Origin: JBEIVB01 sp040374085
GTDB lineage: Bacteria; Bacteroidota; Bacteroidia; UBA4408
Reading direction: 5' to 3'
DNA: 46,926 nucleotides
NCBI GenBank assembly: GCA_040374085.1
Contig: JBEIVB010000007.1
Coordinates: forward strand, 1-46,926
Positions 16,906 to 25,068 of the stretch are shown here, in pieces. The notes beneath the pieces are model-generated. The model was not told the origin of the DNA. It did not search any database and saw only the letters and a program-made list of their open reading frames with translations. How positions within the stretch are numbered: the first letter of the stretch is position 1; every line of letters starts with the position of its first letter. Made by a program: the position numbers and the translations under genes.

Positions 16906-16937
16906 TTGAACAAGGCCTTCTCAAATCCTTACTTTTG
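16906..16937 (+). promoter_or_regulatory. Promoter of hisS-hutH: TTG-N21-TACTTTTG
   Basis: TTG at 16906-16908 and TACTTTTG at 16930-16937 lie 21 nt apart, and the hisS ATG follows 17 nt later. It is divergent from the siaB promoter, 170 bases away. Confidence 0.7.
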
Positions 16938-16954
16938 TCCACCCATAAACAACC

Positions 16955-18319
16955 GTGAAGCCAACTATACCCAAAGGAACCCGCGATTTCGGACCAGCTA
17001 TAATGGTGCGCAGAAACTACCTGTTCGGGGTTCTTCGAAACCATTTTGAGTCGTTCGGGTTTCTGCCCCTCGAAACACCTGCCATGGAAACCCTCCAAAC
17101 CCTGAGCGGCAAGTACGGAGAGGAGGGCGACCAGCTCATGTTCAATGTGTTAAACAACGGACAGTTTATGCAGAATGTGCCTTGGCAGCAGGCTGAACAA
17201 TGGGATCATAAAACATGGGTTAAACAATTGTGCGAAAAGGCGTTACGATACGACCTTACGGTTCCCTTTGCGCGCTTTGTGGCCATGAATCGTCATTCTC
17301 TTTCCTTTCCTTTTCGGCGCTATCAGATGCAAAGCGTTTGGAGAGCCGACCGACCCCAAGCAGGTCGTTTCCGGGAGTTTACCCAATGCGACGTTGATGC
17401 CATTGGCTCTTCCTCCATTTGGGTAGAACGCGCTGTTTTGGAGCTTATTGGGGCAGTGTTTCACCAATTGAACCTGCCCGTTACGATTCTCATCAACCAC
17501 CGTCAGGTGCTCGAAGCTTTGGTGCGTTCTTTGGGACTGGCCAGCGAATTTGTGGCTGTAACCATTGCCCTCGATAAATTGGATAAGATAGGATGGGAGG
17601 GAGTAAAGGATGAACTCGTCAAACGCAACATCCCTCTTGAAACGCTGCCTGCCCTCGCAGAATGGGTTTCTTTGGCCTCCAACCCTCAGGCGGTAATGCC
17701 TGCGTTGAGGCAGGCTTTAGCCAACGACGAGCCCGGCACCAAAGGTTTGCAGGATTTGGATTTTCTTCTCGAAACCCCTCTGCCCGAAGGCGTAACCCTT
17801 TCTTTTGACCTTACCCTCGCCCGAGGCCTTTCCTACTACACCGGAACCATTCTTGAGGTTAAGGCCAATGCCGGCGATTACAGCGGAAGCATTGGAGGGG
17901 GCGGGCGATACGACGATTTAGCCGGTAAGTTTGGGGTTTCGGGACTGTCTGGCATGGGCTTTTCTTTTGGTGCAGACCGTATTTACACGGTGTTGGAGAG
18001 CCTAAACCTATTTCCAACTCAGCAACCTATGGCCGACCTAATGGTGGTGCATTTCAACGAAAATACACGCGCAGAGGCTCATAGAATGGCTCAAACCCTG
18101 CGCCCGCACGGGCTAAGAGTGGTGGTGTTGCCCGATGTGAGCAAACCCGGCAAGCAGCTTGCTTATGCCAACGACTTAGCCATTCCGCTTGCCCTTATGG
18201 TGGGCGATGAAGAATGTGCCACCCGGCATTTTGGATTGAAAGACCTCCTCGATGGTCAGCAGCAATCGGTTCCCGAACATGCCCTGGCCCACACCATTTT
18301 GAATGCATTAGGCTTATGA
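16955..18319 (+). CDS. hisS: Histidyl-tRNA synthetase
   Basis: This 454-residue class II synthetase starts MKPTIPKGTRDFGP. Motif 2 is FRRYQMQSVWRADRPQAGRF, the histidine-binding LARGLSYYTG is at about 289-298, and IGGGGRYDDL leads into motif 3 GFSFGADRI. The C-terminal anticodon-binding domain (about 350-454) completes the usual length. It charges tRNA-His with histidine in the cytoplasm. A consensus promoter lies just upstream, and its last four bases form an ATGA overlap with hutH, so the charging enzyme and a histidine-degrading enzyme are translated from one message. Confidence 0.97.
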   Translation: MKPTIPKGTRDFGPAIMVRRNYLFGVLRNHFESFGFLPLETPAMETLQTLSGKYGEEGDQLMFNVLNNGQFMQNVPWQQAEQWDHKTWVKQLCEKALRYDLTVPFARFVAMNRHSLSFPFRRYQMQSVWRADRPQAGRFREFTQCDVDAIGSSSIWVERAVLELIGAVFHQLNLPVTILINHRQVLEALVRSLGLASEFVAVTIALDKLDKIGWEGVKDELVKRNIPLETLPALAEWVSLASNPQAVMPALRQALANDEPGTKGLQDLDFLLETPLPEGVTLSFDLTLARGLSYYTGTILEVKANAGDYSGSIGGGGRYDDLAGKFGVSGLSGMGFSFGADRIYTVLESLNLFPTQQPMADLMVVHFNENTRAEAHRMAQTLRPHGLRVVVLPDVSKPGKQLAYANDLAIPLALMVGDEECATRHFGLKDLLDGQQQSVPEHALAHTILNALGL

Positions 18320-19818
18320 ATCACCATTCCATAACGCTCGAACCCATTGGCTTGCAAGCCTTTGTGGAAGCGGTAGAATCGAAACAGCCCTTTCTGATGG
18401 GCAATGATGCCCAAACTGCGGTGGAGGCATGCAGGATTTTTTTAAACGAGAGCCTAAACAACCGAGAGGCACCCGTTTACGGCATCAACACCGGCTTTGG
18501 ATCTTTGTGCAACACCACCATAGAGGATGATCAGCTCGAAGCCTTACAAGTAAACCTCATGCGCAGCCATGCATGTGGAATGGGTGCCGAGGTGCCTGCC
18601 GAGGTGGTTCGCCTTATGCTAGTGCTGAAAGCAAAAGGGCTTGCATACGGGCATTCGGGCGTGCAGGTAGCCACGGTACAACGCCTCCTCGATTTTTATA
18701 ACCACGATTGTTTACCGGTGGTATACACCCAAGGTTCTTTGGGAGCCTCCGGCGATCTGGCTCCCCTGGCTCACCTTTGTCTCCCTTTGTTGGGCGAAGG
18801 AGAGGTTGTGCTCGCCGGAAAGCGCATGGATGCTGCCCAAGCACTTGCACAAATGGGATGGGTTCCCATTCGTTTGCAATCCAAAGAGGGCCTTGCCCTG
18901 CTCAACGGAACCCAGTTTATGTTGGCATACGGCATCTACACCTGGCGGAAAGCCAGCCGTTTGCTTCGCCGCTCCACAGATGTGGCCGCACTCTCACTGG
19001 AGGCTTTCGATGGAAGGCCCGATCCATTTCATCCCTCCCTGCACCGCATCAGACCCCACAAAGGTCAACAGGCAACGGCACACCGAATGATGCAGCGCCT
19101 AAAGGGCAGTAAGCTTCAGCAGCAGCCCAAAACGGCGGTGCAGGATCCCTACTCGTTTCGTTGCCTACCTCAGGTGCATGGAGCTTCTTTCGATGCCCTA
19201 GGCTATGTAGCTTCGGTTTTGGAGACGGAGCTGAATTCGGTTACCGACAATCCAACCGTTTTTCCACACGAAGGCAACATCCTTTCGGGCGGTAATTTTC
19301 ACGGGCAACCCCTTGCACTGGCCCTCGATTTTCTGGCCATTGCTGCAGCAGAACTGGGCTCCATCTCCGAGCGCCGCACCTATCTGCTTATCAGCGGCCA
19401 ACGCGGACTCCCACCCTTTTTGGCTCCCAATGCCGGCCTGCATTCGGGGTTTATGATTCCCCAATACACAGCAGCCTCCATCGTCTCGCAAAATAAGCAG
19501 CTTGCCACACCGGCCAGCGTAGATTCCATCGTATCCTCGAACGGTCAGGAAGACCATGTTTCCATGGGTGCAAACGCCGCTACTAAGGCCCTCACAGTGG
19601 TGGAAAATACCGAGCGCATTCTGGGCATCGAGCTCATGACGGCCGCTCAGGCGCTGGATTTTCGCACCCCAGACTCTACTTCACCCGATCTGCAGCGCCT
19701 GCATGCATGGTGCCGAACCCACATTCCGTTCGTTTTCGAGGACGTGGTAATGGCTCCCCACCTTCAGGAAGCCGCCCGCTTGGTGGCCGGACCTTACTGG
19801 CCGCTTGAAGACATTTGA
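18316..19818 (+). CDS. hutH: Histidine ammonia-lyase
   Basis: The 500-residue product carries the MIO-forming ASG triad at 144-146 inside QGSLGASGDLAPLAH and the conserved YGINTGFG near residue 55, where Tyr acts in catalysis. It converts histidine to urocanate and ammonia, the first step of histidine catabolism. The start at 18316 (MNHHSITLEP) shares an ATGA with hisS; a frame extending to 18214 lies wholly inside hisS and is not credible. The 3' end overlaps the convergent membrane glycosyltransferase gene by 25 bases. Other hut genes (hutU, hutI) are absent, but the formimidoyl-handling enzyme is at 43141-44820. Confidence 0.96.
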   Translation: MNHHSITLEPIGLQAFVEAVESKQPFLMGNDAQTAVEACRIFLNESLNNREAPVYGINTGFGSLCNTTIEDDQLEALQVNLMRSHACGMGAEVPAEVVRLMLVLKAKGLAYGHSGVQVATVQRLLDFYNHDCLPVVYTQGSLGASGDLAPLAHLCLPLLGEGEVVLAGKRMDAAQALAQMGWVPIRLQSKEGLALLNGTQFMLAYGIYTWRKASRLLRRSTDVAALSLEAFDGRPDPFHPSLHRIRPHKGQQATAHRMMQRLKGSKLQQQPKTAVQDPYSFRCLPQVHGASFDALGYVASVLETELNSVTDNPTVFPHEGNILSGGNFHGQPLALALDFLAIAAAELGSISERRTYLLISGQRGLPPFLAPNAGLHSGFMIPQYTAASIVSQNKQLATPASVDSIVSSNGQEDHVSMGANAATKALTVVENTERILGIELMTAAQALDFRTPDSTSPDLQRLHAWCRTHIPFVFEDVVMAPHLQEAARLVAGPYWPLEDI

Positions 19819-21206
19819 TGGGTATAAACCGCCCACACATTCTGACTGCTCGATACCCGCCAAAAGCCCTCCGGACCTGGCTTTCCGTAAGGGGTTAACC
19901 AATATCTCGGACGGTTATCGTTCAACAAAACCGAAATTCTACCGTAGCGGTAGAGGTAGTTTATAGCTGAGTATTCTTGGTGCTGGCAATTGTCGAACCC
20001 CACAATCTGACCGTGTCCAATCTCCTGTTCCAAAACCTTTACAGCGGAAATGGTTTCCCGGTCTCGGCAATAATCTCCTGCACGATACCAACAAAAAGCA
20101 ACACCCAGCATAAACACCCCAACACATGTCCAACGCAGCAAGCGTAAGGCAATAGGGCGTAAAGCACCTTCAGAAAACAGGGAGGCAAAGGCCAATCCAA
20201 ACCAAGGGTATGCGGCCAGGATGTAGAATCCGCTTTGCTTCGGACTAACCATCACCGGCAAAGATGCCGACAAGGCTGTGGCTAAACCCAGCCAGAACAA
20301 GCGCCGGCTTTTGCCCTCCCAACGCAACCACCCAAACAACATACCCAGCACGCAAAACCCAAGAGAAACAGGCAGCTCTTGCGCCAGTTTGCGTAAAATT
20401 AGGGTATGGCCGCTTTGCGCATCTCGCCCACTAAGGCTGGGGCCCAGTTGAACGGAGAGGTAATCGGTTAGAAAGGTCTTCGGCGCCTCAAACAGAAAAA
20501 GTGCGCCAACAAATGTCCCAACTAACAGGACCAGAACCACAGAGTGCAGTACACCCTCTTTCAACCCACCAACCCCAGATCGATAGAGGGCAAACCAGAG
20601 TGGAAACGCCAAAGGAAAAACTCCGGTAAGGGTTTTTGAAAATAAGGCCAACACAATAAAAAAGGCGGTAAGGAAAAGACGGAAAAGAGTGGATATGCGG
20701 TTTTCCAGATCAACATAAACCAGAACCGATAGGGTTGCCCAGCCGGTGAGGGGTATCTCCAACAAGTTGTTGCCATAGGTCCAAAAAACCACGGGGGTAA
20801 TGGAAAAGAGGATTATGGTTAGCCAAGCATGAAAAGAGCCGCTCAGCTTGCGCACCAGGCGATGCATGGCCCAAGCAGTAATCCCCCACCAAATAAGCCC
20901 ATATAAACGATCGGTGTAAAACGCACCCTGAGTAAGTCTATACAAGATAGATTCAACCCAAAAACCGAAAGGCAGTTGGCCTTTCATGTACGATTCAAAA
21001 GTTTCGGTAAGTGCCGGTTTCCACAAGGTACCTCTTGCTTCTGCAAGGTTCATGGCTGTGTTGCCGTAGTAAAGGCCATCCATGAATCCGCCGTGCTGAA
21101 ACAGGTTGGGCAGAAATAATATGCTTGCTAGAGCGGCCAGCAGCCAGGGTAAAAGGGCAACAGAGGAATGCTTCGGATTCACAAAATACAGGAAAAATGG
21201 GTGCAA
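19794..21206 (-). CDS. GT39-like membrane glycosyltransferase
   Basis: This 470-residue protein has about ten hydrophobic segments. The first loop HGGFMDGLYYGNTAMNLAEARG resembles the ArnT/PMT catalytic loop with an acidic residue and a tyrosine pair. LTEFS-like features are replaced by LTETFESYMKGQLPFGFW, and FYTDRLYGLIWW follows. A soluble C-terminal domain begins near residue 385. Such enzymes transfer sugar from a polyprenyl-phosphate carrier on the periplasmic side of the inner membrane. It overlaps the end of ispE by 28 bases and the 3' end of hutH by 25 bases. Donor and acceptor are unknown. Confidence 0.75.
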   Translation of the reverse strand: MHPFFLYFVNPKHSSVALLPWLLAALASILFLPNLFQHGGFMDGLYYGNTAMNLAEARGTLWKPALTETFESYMKGQLPFGFWVESILYRLTQGAFYTDRLYGLIWWGITAWAMHRLVRKLSGSFHAWLTIILFSITPVVFWTYGNNLLEIPLTGWATLSVLVYVDLENRISTLFRLFLTAFFIVLALFSKTLTGVFPLAFPLWFALYRSGVGGLKEGVLHSVVLVLLVGTFVGALFLFEAPKTFLTDYLSVQLGPSLSGRDAQSGHTLILRKLAQELPVSLGFCVLGMLFGWLRWEGKSRRLFWLGLATALSASLPVMVSPKQSGFYILAAYPWFGLAFASLFSEGALRPIALRLLRWTCVGVFMLGVAFCWYRAGDYCRDRETISAVKVLEQEIGHGQIVGFDNCQHQEYSAINYLYRYGRISVLLNDNRPRYWLTPYGKPGPEGFWRVSSSQNVWAVYTHQMSSSGQ

Positions 21207-21994
21207 TGGCCCGGAATGGAAAGGGTAGGAGGCGGACTTTCAAACAAGCCAAAGAGGGTTGATCCACTGCCGCTCATGGCGCTATACCAAGCACCGGAAT
21301 TCAATAAGGTTTGTTTGATGTCGCCCAAAGCGGGATAATTTGGAAAGAGATGATCTTCGAAATCGTTGTGGATGAACTGTTGCCATTCTTTTTTGGGCAC
21401 CGCCAAAAGTTCATGAAGGTGAGGCCTGTTGTCGTTGGGTTTGGCACCGCTATAGGCCTCTGCAGTTGAAATCGGGAATCCGGGAAACACCAACACTATG
21501 GTTTGTCCGCTCAGCTGAGGGTCAAAGGCGTGAAGCTCATCACCACGACCAGTGCCAATGGCAGGCTGGTTTCGAATGAAAAAGGCACAGTCAGCACCCA
21601 GCTTGGAGGCCATGGTTTCGAGTTCGTTCAACGATAGGCCGAGGTTGAGCACCTCATTGGCACCGCGCAAAAAGTAGGCAGCATCAGCAGAGCCTCCCCC
21701 CAGCCCTGCACCCATGGGCATGGTCTTGTAGAGCCAAGTTCTGAGTCCGGGAAGGCTTCTGCCTTCAGACAGCAGGCCATAAGCTTTGTATAATAAATTC
21801 TGATTGGGATCTCCCGGAATCTTTAGGCCGGAGCAGTGCAGCTCCAATATGCCTTCTGCACCAGGCAGTACCTCCAGCGCATCGTGGAAACCGGGCACCG
21901 GAAGAAATGCCGTCTCAAGGTTGTGGTAGCCATCGGATCGTTTCGACCGGATCTGGAGTCCAAGGTTCACCTTGGCATTCGGGAATACAACCAT
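21179..21994 (-). CDS. ispE: 4-diphosphocytidyl-2-C-methyl-D-erythritol kinase
   Basis: The 271-residue product begins MVVFPNAKVNLGLQIRSKRSDGYHNLET, the standard IspE N-terminus, and contains the GHMP-kinase ATP loop PMGAGLGGGSADAA and the C-terminal glycine loop SAMSGSGSTLFG. It phosphorylates CDP-ME in the non-mevalonate isoprenoid pathway. A longer frame opening at 22036 runs into the tmRNA 3' end, so the ATG at 21994 is chosen, 8 nt past the tmRNA CCA. Transcription may therefore come through the tmRNA. The gene overlaps the downstream GT39-like gene by 28 bases. Confidence 0.96.
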   Translation of the reverse strand: MVVFPNAKVNLGLQIRSKRSDGYHNLETAFLPVPGFHDALEVLPGAEGILELHCSGLKIPGDPNQNLLYKAYGLLSEGRSLPGLRTWLYKTMPMGAGLGGGSADAAYFLRGANEVLNLGLSLNELETMASKLGADCAFFIRNQPAIGTGRGDELHAFDPQLSGQTIVLVFPGFPISTAEAYSGAKPNDNRPHLHELLAVPKKEWQQFIHNDFEDHLFPNYPALGDIKQTLLNSGAWYSAMSGSGSTLFGLFESPPPTLSIPGHCTHFSCIL

Positions 21995-22002
21995 AGTGCA
22001 AG

Positions 22003-22368
22003 TGGTGGAGCCGGAGGGATTCGAACCCTCGTCCAAACAGGGAACGGGAAAGCTTTCTACACGTTTAGCCTGAGCTTAATCGTAGGCCGATGCAAGGAAC
22101 CCAGGCAGCCCTGAGCATCGGATTAGCTGCTAACTCCTCACCAATTGCCGCAGCATCACTTGGCCAGCCGTTCTTTTCGGTACCCCGTATCGCAGCGCCA
22201 ACGGCATGGCTCTGCGTGGAGTATTGGTGCTTAATACCTTGTATTAGGCAGCCAAGGCGTAGTTAGACTCGCCGTGTAAAGGGTTGAGAATTAGGATTAG
22301 CGAGCCATATTCACAACGCTCGACGTGCTTACTTACCAATGCGCCTGCTGTCAAAACCTGTCGGCCCC
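22003..22368 (-). ncRNA. ssrA: Transfer-messenger RNA (tmRNA)
   Basis: Read on the minus strand, the RNA begins GGGGCCGACAGGTTTTGACA and ends with a T-arm GGTTCGAATCC and GGCTCCACCA. The 5' GGGGCCG pairs with 3' CGGCTCC (one G-U), forming the acceptor stem, and CCA is encoded at 22005-22003. The internal mRNA-like part encodes GESNYALAA. At 366 nt it has the usual tmRNA length. With SmpB it rescues stalled ribosomes. A TACCTTTG element at 22381-22388 on the same strand is about 13 nt before the 5' end, consistent with a promoter. Confidence 0.97.
22244..22273 (-). other. tmRNA tag reading frame, peptide GESNYALAA
   Basis: The frame GGC-GAG-TCT-AAC-TAC-GCC-TTG in the tmRNA is followed by GCT-GCC-TAA. 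The ALAA end is the standard degradation signal, and the tag resembles other Bacteroidota tags. Resumption at GGC (Gly) is inferred from the frame. Confidence 0.88.
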
Positions 22369-22380
22369 AGTAATTTCATA

Positions 22381-22414
22381 CAAAGGTAAGTAAATCCCCC
22401 AAGGCTTACCTTTG
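22381..22414. promoter_or_regulatory. Divergent -7 elements forming a perfect 10-bp inverted repeat (tmRNA / lpxL-like)
   Basis: CAAAGGTAAG at 22381-22390 and CTTACCTTTG at 22405-22414 are exact reverse complements with a 14-base spacer. The left arm read on the minus strand contains TACCTTTG for tmRNA (5' end 22368). The right arm contains TACCTTTG at 22407-22414, 7 nt before the acyltransferase ATG. No good TTG -33 was found for either direction. Confidence 0.55.
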
Positions 22415-22421
22415 GCTCCGC

Positions 22422-23309
22422 ATGAGGTTGAGCCGAATTTTATCAGGTTTTCTTTTTTACGGGGTTTTAAAGCCTCTTTCGCGGCTGCCATTGCGGGTTC
22501 TATACGCCATCAGTTCTCTTATATGGTGGCCCGTTTTCTACTTGTTTCCATACCGCAAAAAGGTTGTCATGCACAACCTTACCCTTGCTTTTCCTGAGCA
22601 GGATGAAAAGTGGCGCAGAAAGAAAGCCAAACTTTTTTACCGCTATTTTCTGGATATGCTGGTGGAAACACTCAAGGTTTTTTCGATGGATATGAAGGAA
22701 ATGTCAACCCGAATGCCCGTCGAAAACCCGGAGATCGTGCAGGAATTTGAGGCAAAAGGAAAAAGCCTCATCATGATGTCTGGACACCTTTCCAACTGGG
22801 AATGGTTTGCTCTGCAGTATTTCAAAATGGGGAATTACTCGGGAATCGGCATCTACAAACCCTTGTCCAACCCGGTTTTCGAGAAGGCCATCGTCGATAC
22901 CCGCAGCCGCAGCGGCCTGGTGCTGTGCCCGGTTACAGAGGTCTCGAGGTTTTTTAAAAACCATCAACACGAGCTTTTTGTCTATGGATTCCTCTCCGAT
23001 CAAAACCCCAAAGACCCACATAATGCCTATTGGCTTCCGATGTTTGGACACCTCTTGCCCTTTGCCCGCGGGGCAGAGCGCTATGCGCGCATTTATGGCT
23101 TGCCGGTGGTTTTTGCCCATACGTACCGGTTGGGGCGTGGCCGCTACACCATAAGGTATTCCGTGCTGGCTCGGCCCGAAGAGAATCTACCCGAAGGAGC
23201 CATCACCGCCCGTTTTGCAGAGGCCATGGAAAATGCCATTCGCAAACAGCCTGAGTTTTGGCTCTGGACACATAAACGTTTCAAACACATCGGAAAAGAA
23301 CCCAAATGA
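22422..23309 (+). CDS. Lipid A lauroyl/myristoyl acyltransferase-like (LpxL/HtrB family)
   Basis: The 295-residue product has an N-terminal membrane segment (FLFYGVLKPLSRLPLRVLYA), the catalytic HX4E motif in GHLSNWE (His122, Glu127), and the family's SDQNPKD-like and FARGAERYA segments with Arg/Glu residues for CoA/ACP-linked acyl transfer. Members acylate lipid A precursors at the cytoplasmic face of the inner membrane. The gene is directly coupled to rsmE by an ATGA overlap. Its -7-like TACCTTTG ends only 7 nt before the ATG, suggesting a very short leader. Acyl specificity is not readable. Confidence 0.92.
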   Translation: MRLSRILSGFLFYGVLKPLSRLPLRVLYAISSLIWWPVFYLFPYRKKVVMHNLTLAFPEQDEKWRRKKAKLFYRYFLDMLVETLKVFSMDMKEMSTRMPVENPEIVQEFEAKGKSLIMMSGHLSNWEWFALQYFKMGNYSGIGIYKPLSNPVFEKAIVDTRSRSGLVLCPVTEVSRFFKNHQHELFVYGFLSDQNPKDPHNAYWLPMFGHLLPFARGAERYARIYGLPVVFAHTYRLGRGRYTIRYSVLARPEENLPEGAITARFAEAMENAIRKQPEFWLWTHKRFKHIGKEPK

Positions 23310-23998
23310 ATCATTTCCTGATAACGCCGCAACACGGAAACTCCTGGATCCTCGATGCCGATGAAGCCCACCATGCCACCCGCGTACTGCGCCTGAAAAC
23401 GGGACAAGTCATTTCGCTGATGGACGGCCAAGGCAACCGCTATACCGGGGTACTGGAAGAGGTCTCGCCACGATCGGTGTCTGTTGGGCAGGTAACCCTT
23501 GTGGAATCTGAGCCCATGCCCGCCCGTCCACTCACGCTGGCGGTTGCCCTAACCAAAAACATAGACCGCTTCGAATGGATGGTGGAAAAGGCCGTTGAGT
23601 TGGGGGTTTGGGCCATTGTTCCCCTGATCTGCCGTCACAGCGAACGCAAGCACCACAACCACGAACGTTTGCTGCGTTTGGTAGTATCTGCGGCAAAGCA
23701 ATCGGGCTCACTTTGGATGCCCCAGGTGTACACTCCCATTTCATTGGATGCCCTGTTGGCGCAAACCGTTTCAATCCAGGGCTTCCTGGCGCATTGCCAG
23801 AAGGGGATGCGCATCGGCCTAAACGACCTCAGATCCAAAACAGGCCCTATTGCCGTAGCAATTGGCCCTGAAGGAGACTTCTCAGAAGAGGAAATCGTTA
23901 TGGCCCAACAAGCCGGTTGGCAAGGTCTCGATTTGGGAACCAAGCGCCTGAGAACGGAAACAGCCGGTTTGGCGGTTTGTCTGGCAATGACTCTTTAA
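23306..23998 (+). CDS. rsmE: 16S rRNA m3U1498 methyltransferase
   Basis: This 230-residue SPOUT-family protein has the N-terminal PUA-like part (WILDADEAHHATRVLRLKTGQ) and the C-terminal knotted SAM-binding segments LAVALTKNIDRFEWMVEKAVELGV, IAVAIGPEGDFSEEEI and LRTETAGLAVCLAM, where the IGPEGG-like loop and the LR-TETA motif are RsmE signatures. It N3-methylates U1498 (E. coli numbering) in 16S rRNA. It shares an ATGA with the acyltransferase and is followed by a hairpin terminator shared with the convergent mdh. Confidence 0.95.
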   Translation: MNHFLITPQHGNSWILDADEAHHATRVLRLKTGQVISLMDGQGNRYTGVLEEVSPRSVSVGQVTLVESEPMPARPLTLAVALTKNIDRFEWMVEKAVELGVWAIVPLICRHSERKHHNHERLLRLVVSAAKQSGSLWMPQVYTPISLDALLAQTVSIQGFLAHCQKGMRIGLNDLRSKTGPIAVAIGPEGDFSEEEIVMAQQAGWQGLDLGTKRLRTETAGLAVCLAMTL

Positions 23999-24004
23999 AA
24001 CAAG

Positions 24005-24032
24005 AAAAGCCCACCGAGTAGGCAGGCTTTTT
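24005..24032. terminator. Bidirectional intrinsic terminator between rsmE and mdh
   Basis: AAAAGCC (24005-24011) pairs with GGCTTTT (24025-24031) around a 13-base loop. T-rich flanks on both strands suit termination of the two convergent genes. Confidence 0.75.
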
Positions 24033-24051
24033 ATTAAATTTGTGTAATGAA

Positions 24052-24993
24052 TTAAGCCGTGGCTTTGTTCATATTGTCGAGCACATCCATAACCTCTTTT
24101 ACCGCAGCAGCAGAGGCATCCACGAGGGCCTGTTCTTCGGCAGTTAGCTTCAGTTCAATGATGCGCTCTATACCTGCCTTGCCCAATACCACCGGAACTC
24201 CAAGGTAAACATCTTTTATTCCGTACTCACCGGTAAGCCAAGCGCACACAGGAAAGATGCGCTTTTGATCGCGCACGATAGCCTCCACCATTTGAGCAGC
24301 GGCTGCCCCCGGAGCATACCAAGCAGAGGTACCTAGAAGGTTTACAATTTCACCTCCGCCTTTTTTGGTGCGCTCAATGATGGCGTTGAGTTTATCCTCA
24401 GCTATCATTTCCGTTACCGGAATACCGCCAACGGTGGTGTAGCGGGGTAGGGGAACCATGGTGTCGCCGTGGCCTCCCATCAGAACCGCCTGAATGTCTT
24501 TTGGAGACACGTTGAGCTCTTCTGCCAAGAAGGCTTTGTAACGGCCCGTGTCTAGAATTCCCGCCATACCAAAGACTTTGTTCGGAGCCTTTTTGGCAGT
24601 TAAGAACGCACAGTAGGTCATCACATCCAAGGGATTGGAAACCACAATAATGATGGCATCCGGTGAATGTTTGATAACGTTTTCCGTAACGGTTTTTACA
24701 ATACCGGCATTGGTAGAAATTAAGTCGTCGCGGCTCATGCCGGGCTTGCGGGGCAATCCACTGGTGATAACCACCACATCGGATCCCGCAGTTTTGCTGT
24801 AGTCATTGGTAGAACCCTTAATGCGGGTGTCGTACATGTTAATGGGCGCGGTTTGCCACATATCCAATGCTTTGCCTTCCGCAAAGTTTTCCTTGATGTC
24901 GAGGAGCACCAATTCGTTGCACAATTCCTTGTGCGCAATTACGTCTGCACACGTTGCGCCTACGTTTCCGGCACCAACTACGGTAATCTTCAT
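24052..24993 (-). CDS. mdh: Malate dehydrogenase (LDH-like type)
   Basis: The 313-residue product has the NAD-binding GAGNVG at 7-12, Asp32 for NAD preference, PRKPGMSRDDL (Arg82 and Arg88, oxaloacetate-specific), NPLDVMTY and GGHGDTM with catalytic His175. This pattern is the LDH-like bacterial malate dehydrogenase rather than the E. coli type. It interconverts malate and oxaloacetate in the TCA cycle. It is transcribed alone from a consensus promoter at 25029-25057 and ends at the hairpin shared with rsmE. Alanine-rich C-terminal tail as usual. Confidence 0.97.
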   Translation of the reverse strand: MKITVVGAGNVGATCADVIAHKELCNELVLLDIKENFAEGKALDMWQTAPINMYDTRIKGSTNDYSKTAGSDVVVITSGLPRKPGMSRDDLISTNAGIVKTVTENVIKHSPDAIIIVVSNPLDVMTYCAFLTAKKAPNKVFGMAGILDTGRYKAFLAEELNVSPKDIQAVLMGGHGDTMVPLPRYTTVGGIPVTEMIAEDKLNAIIERTKKGGGEIVNLLGTSAWYAPGAAAAQMVEAIVRDQKRIFPVCAWLTGEYGIKDVYLGVPVVLGKAGIERIIELKLTAEEQALVDASAAAVKEVMDVLDNMNKATA

Positions 24994-25028
24994 GGCTATA
25001 CTAGTGTTTGGGTGTTGTGTTCAGTGGG

Positions 25029-25057
25029 CAAAAGTAGAAAAGCCGCACAAACCGCAA
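25029..25057 (-). promoter_or_regulatory. Promoter of mdh: TTG-N18-TACTTTTG
   Basis: On the minus strand TTG at 25057-25055 and TACTTTTG at 25036-25029 are 18 nt apart, 35 bases before the mdh ATG. It is nearly the same as the siaB promoter and lies in the 75-base gap after the large secreted protein's stop. Confidence 0.7.
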
Positions 25058-25068
25058 AACAAGAAACG

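Noticed and set aside
18214..18315. Extended hutH start at 18214
   Set aside because: The extension lies wholly within hisS and does not match the family; the ATGA start at 18316 does.
21995..22036. Extended ispE start at 22036
   Set aside because: Would overlap the tmRNA 3' end; the family's conserved N-terminus begins at 21994.
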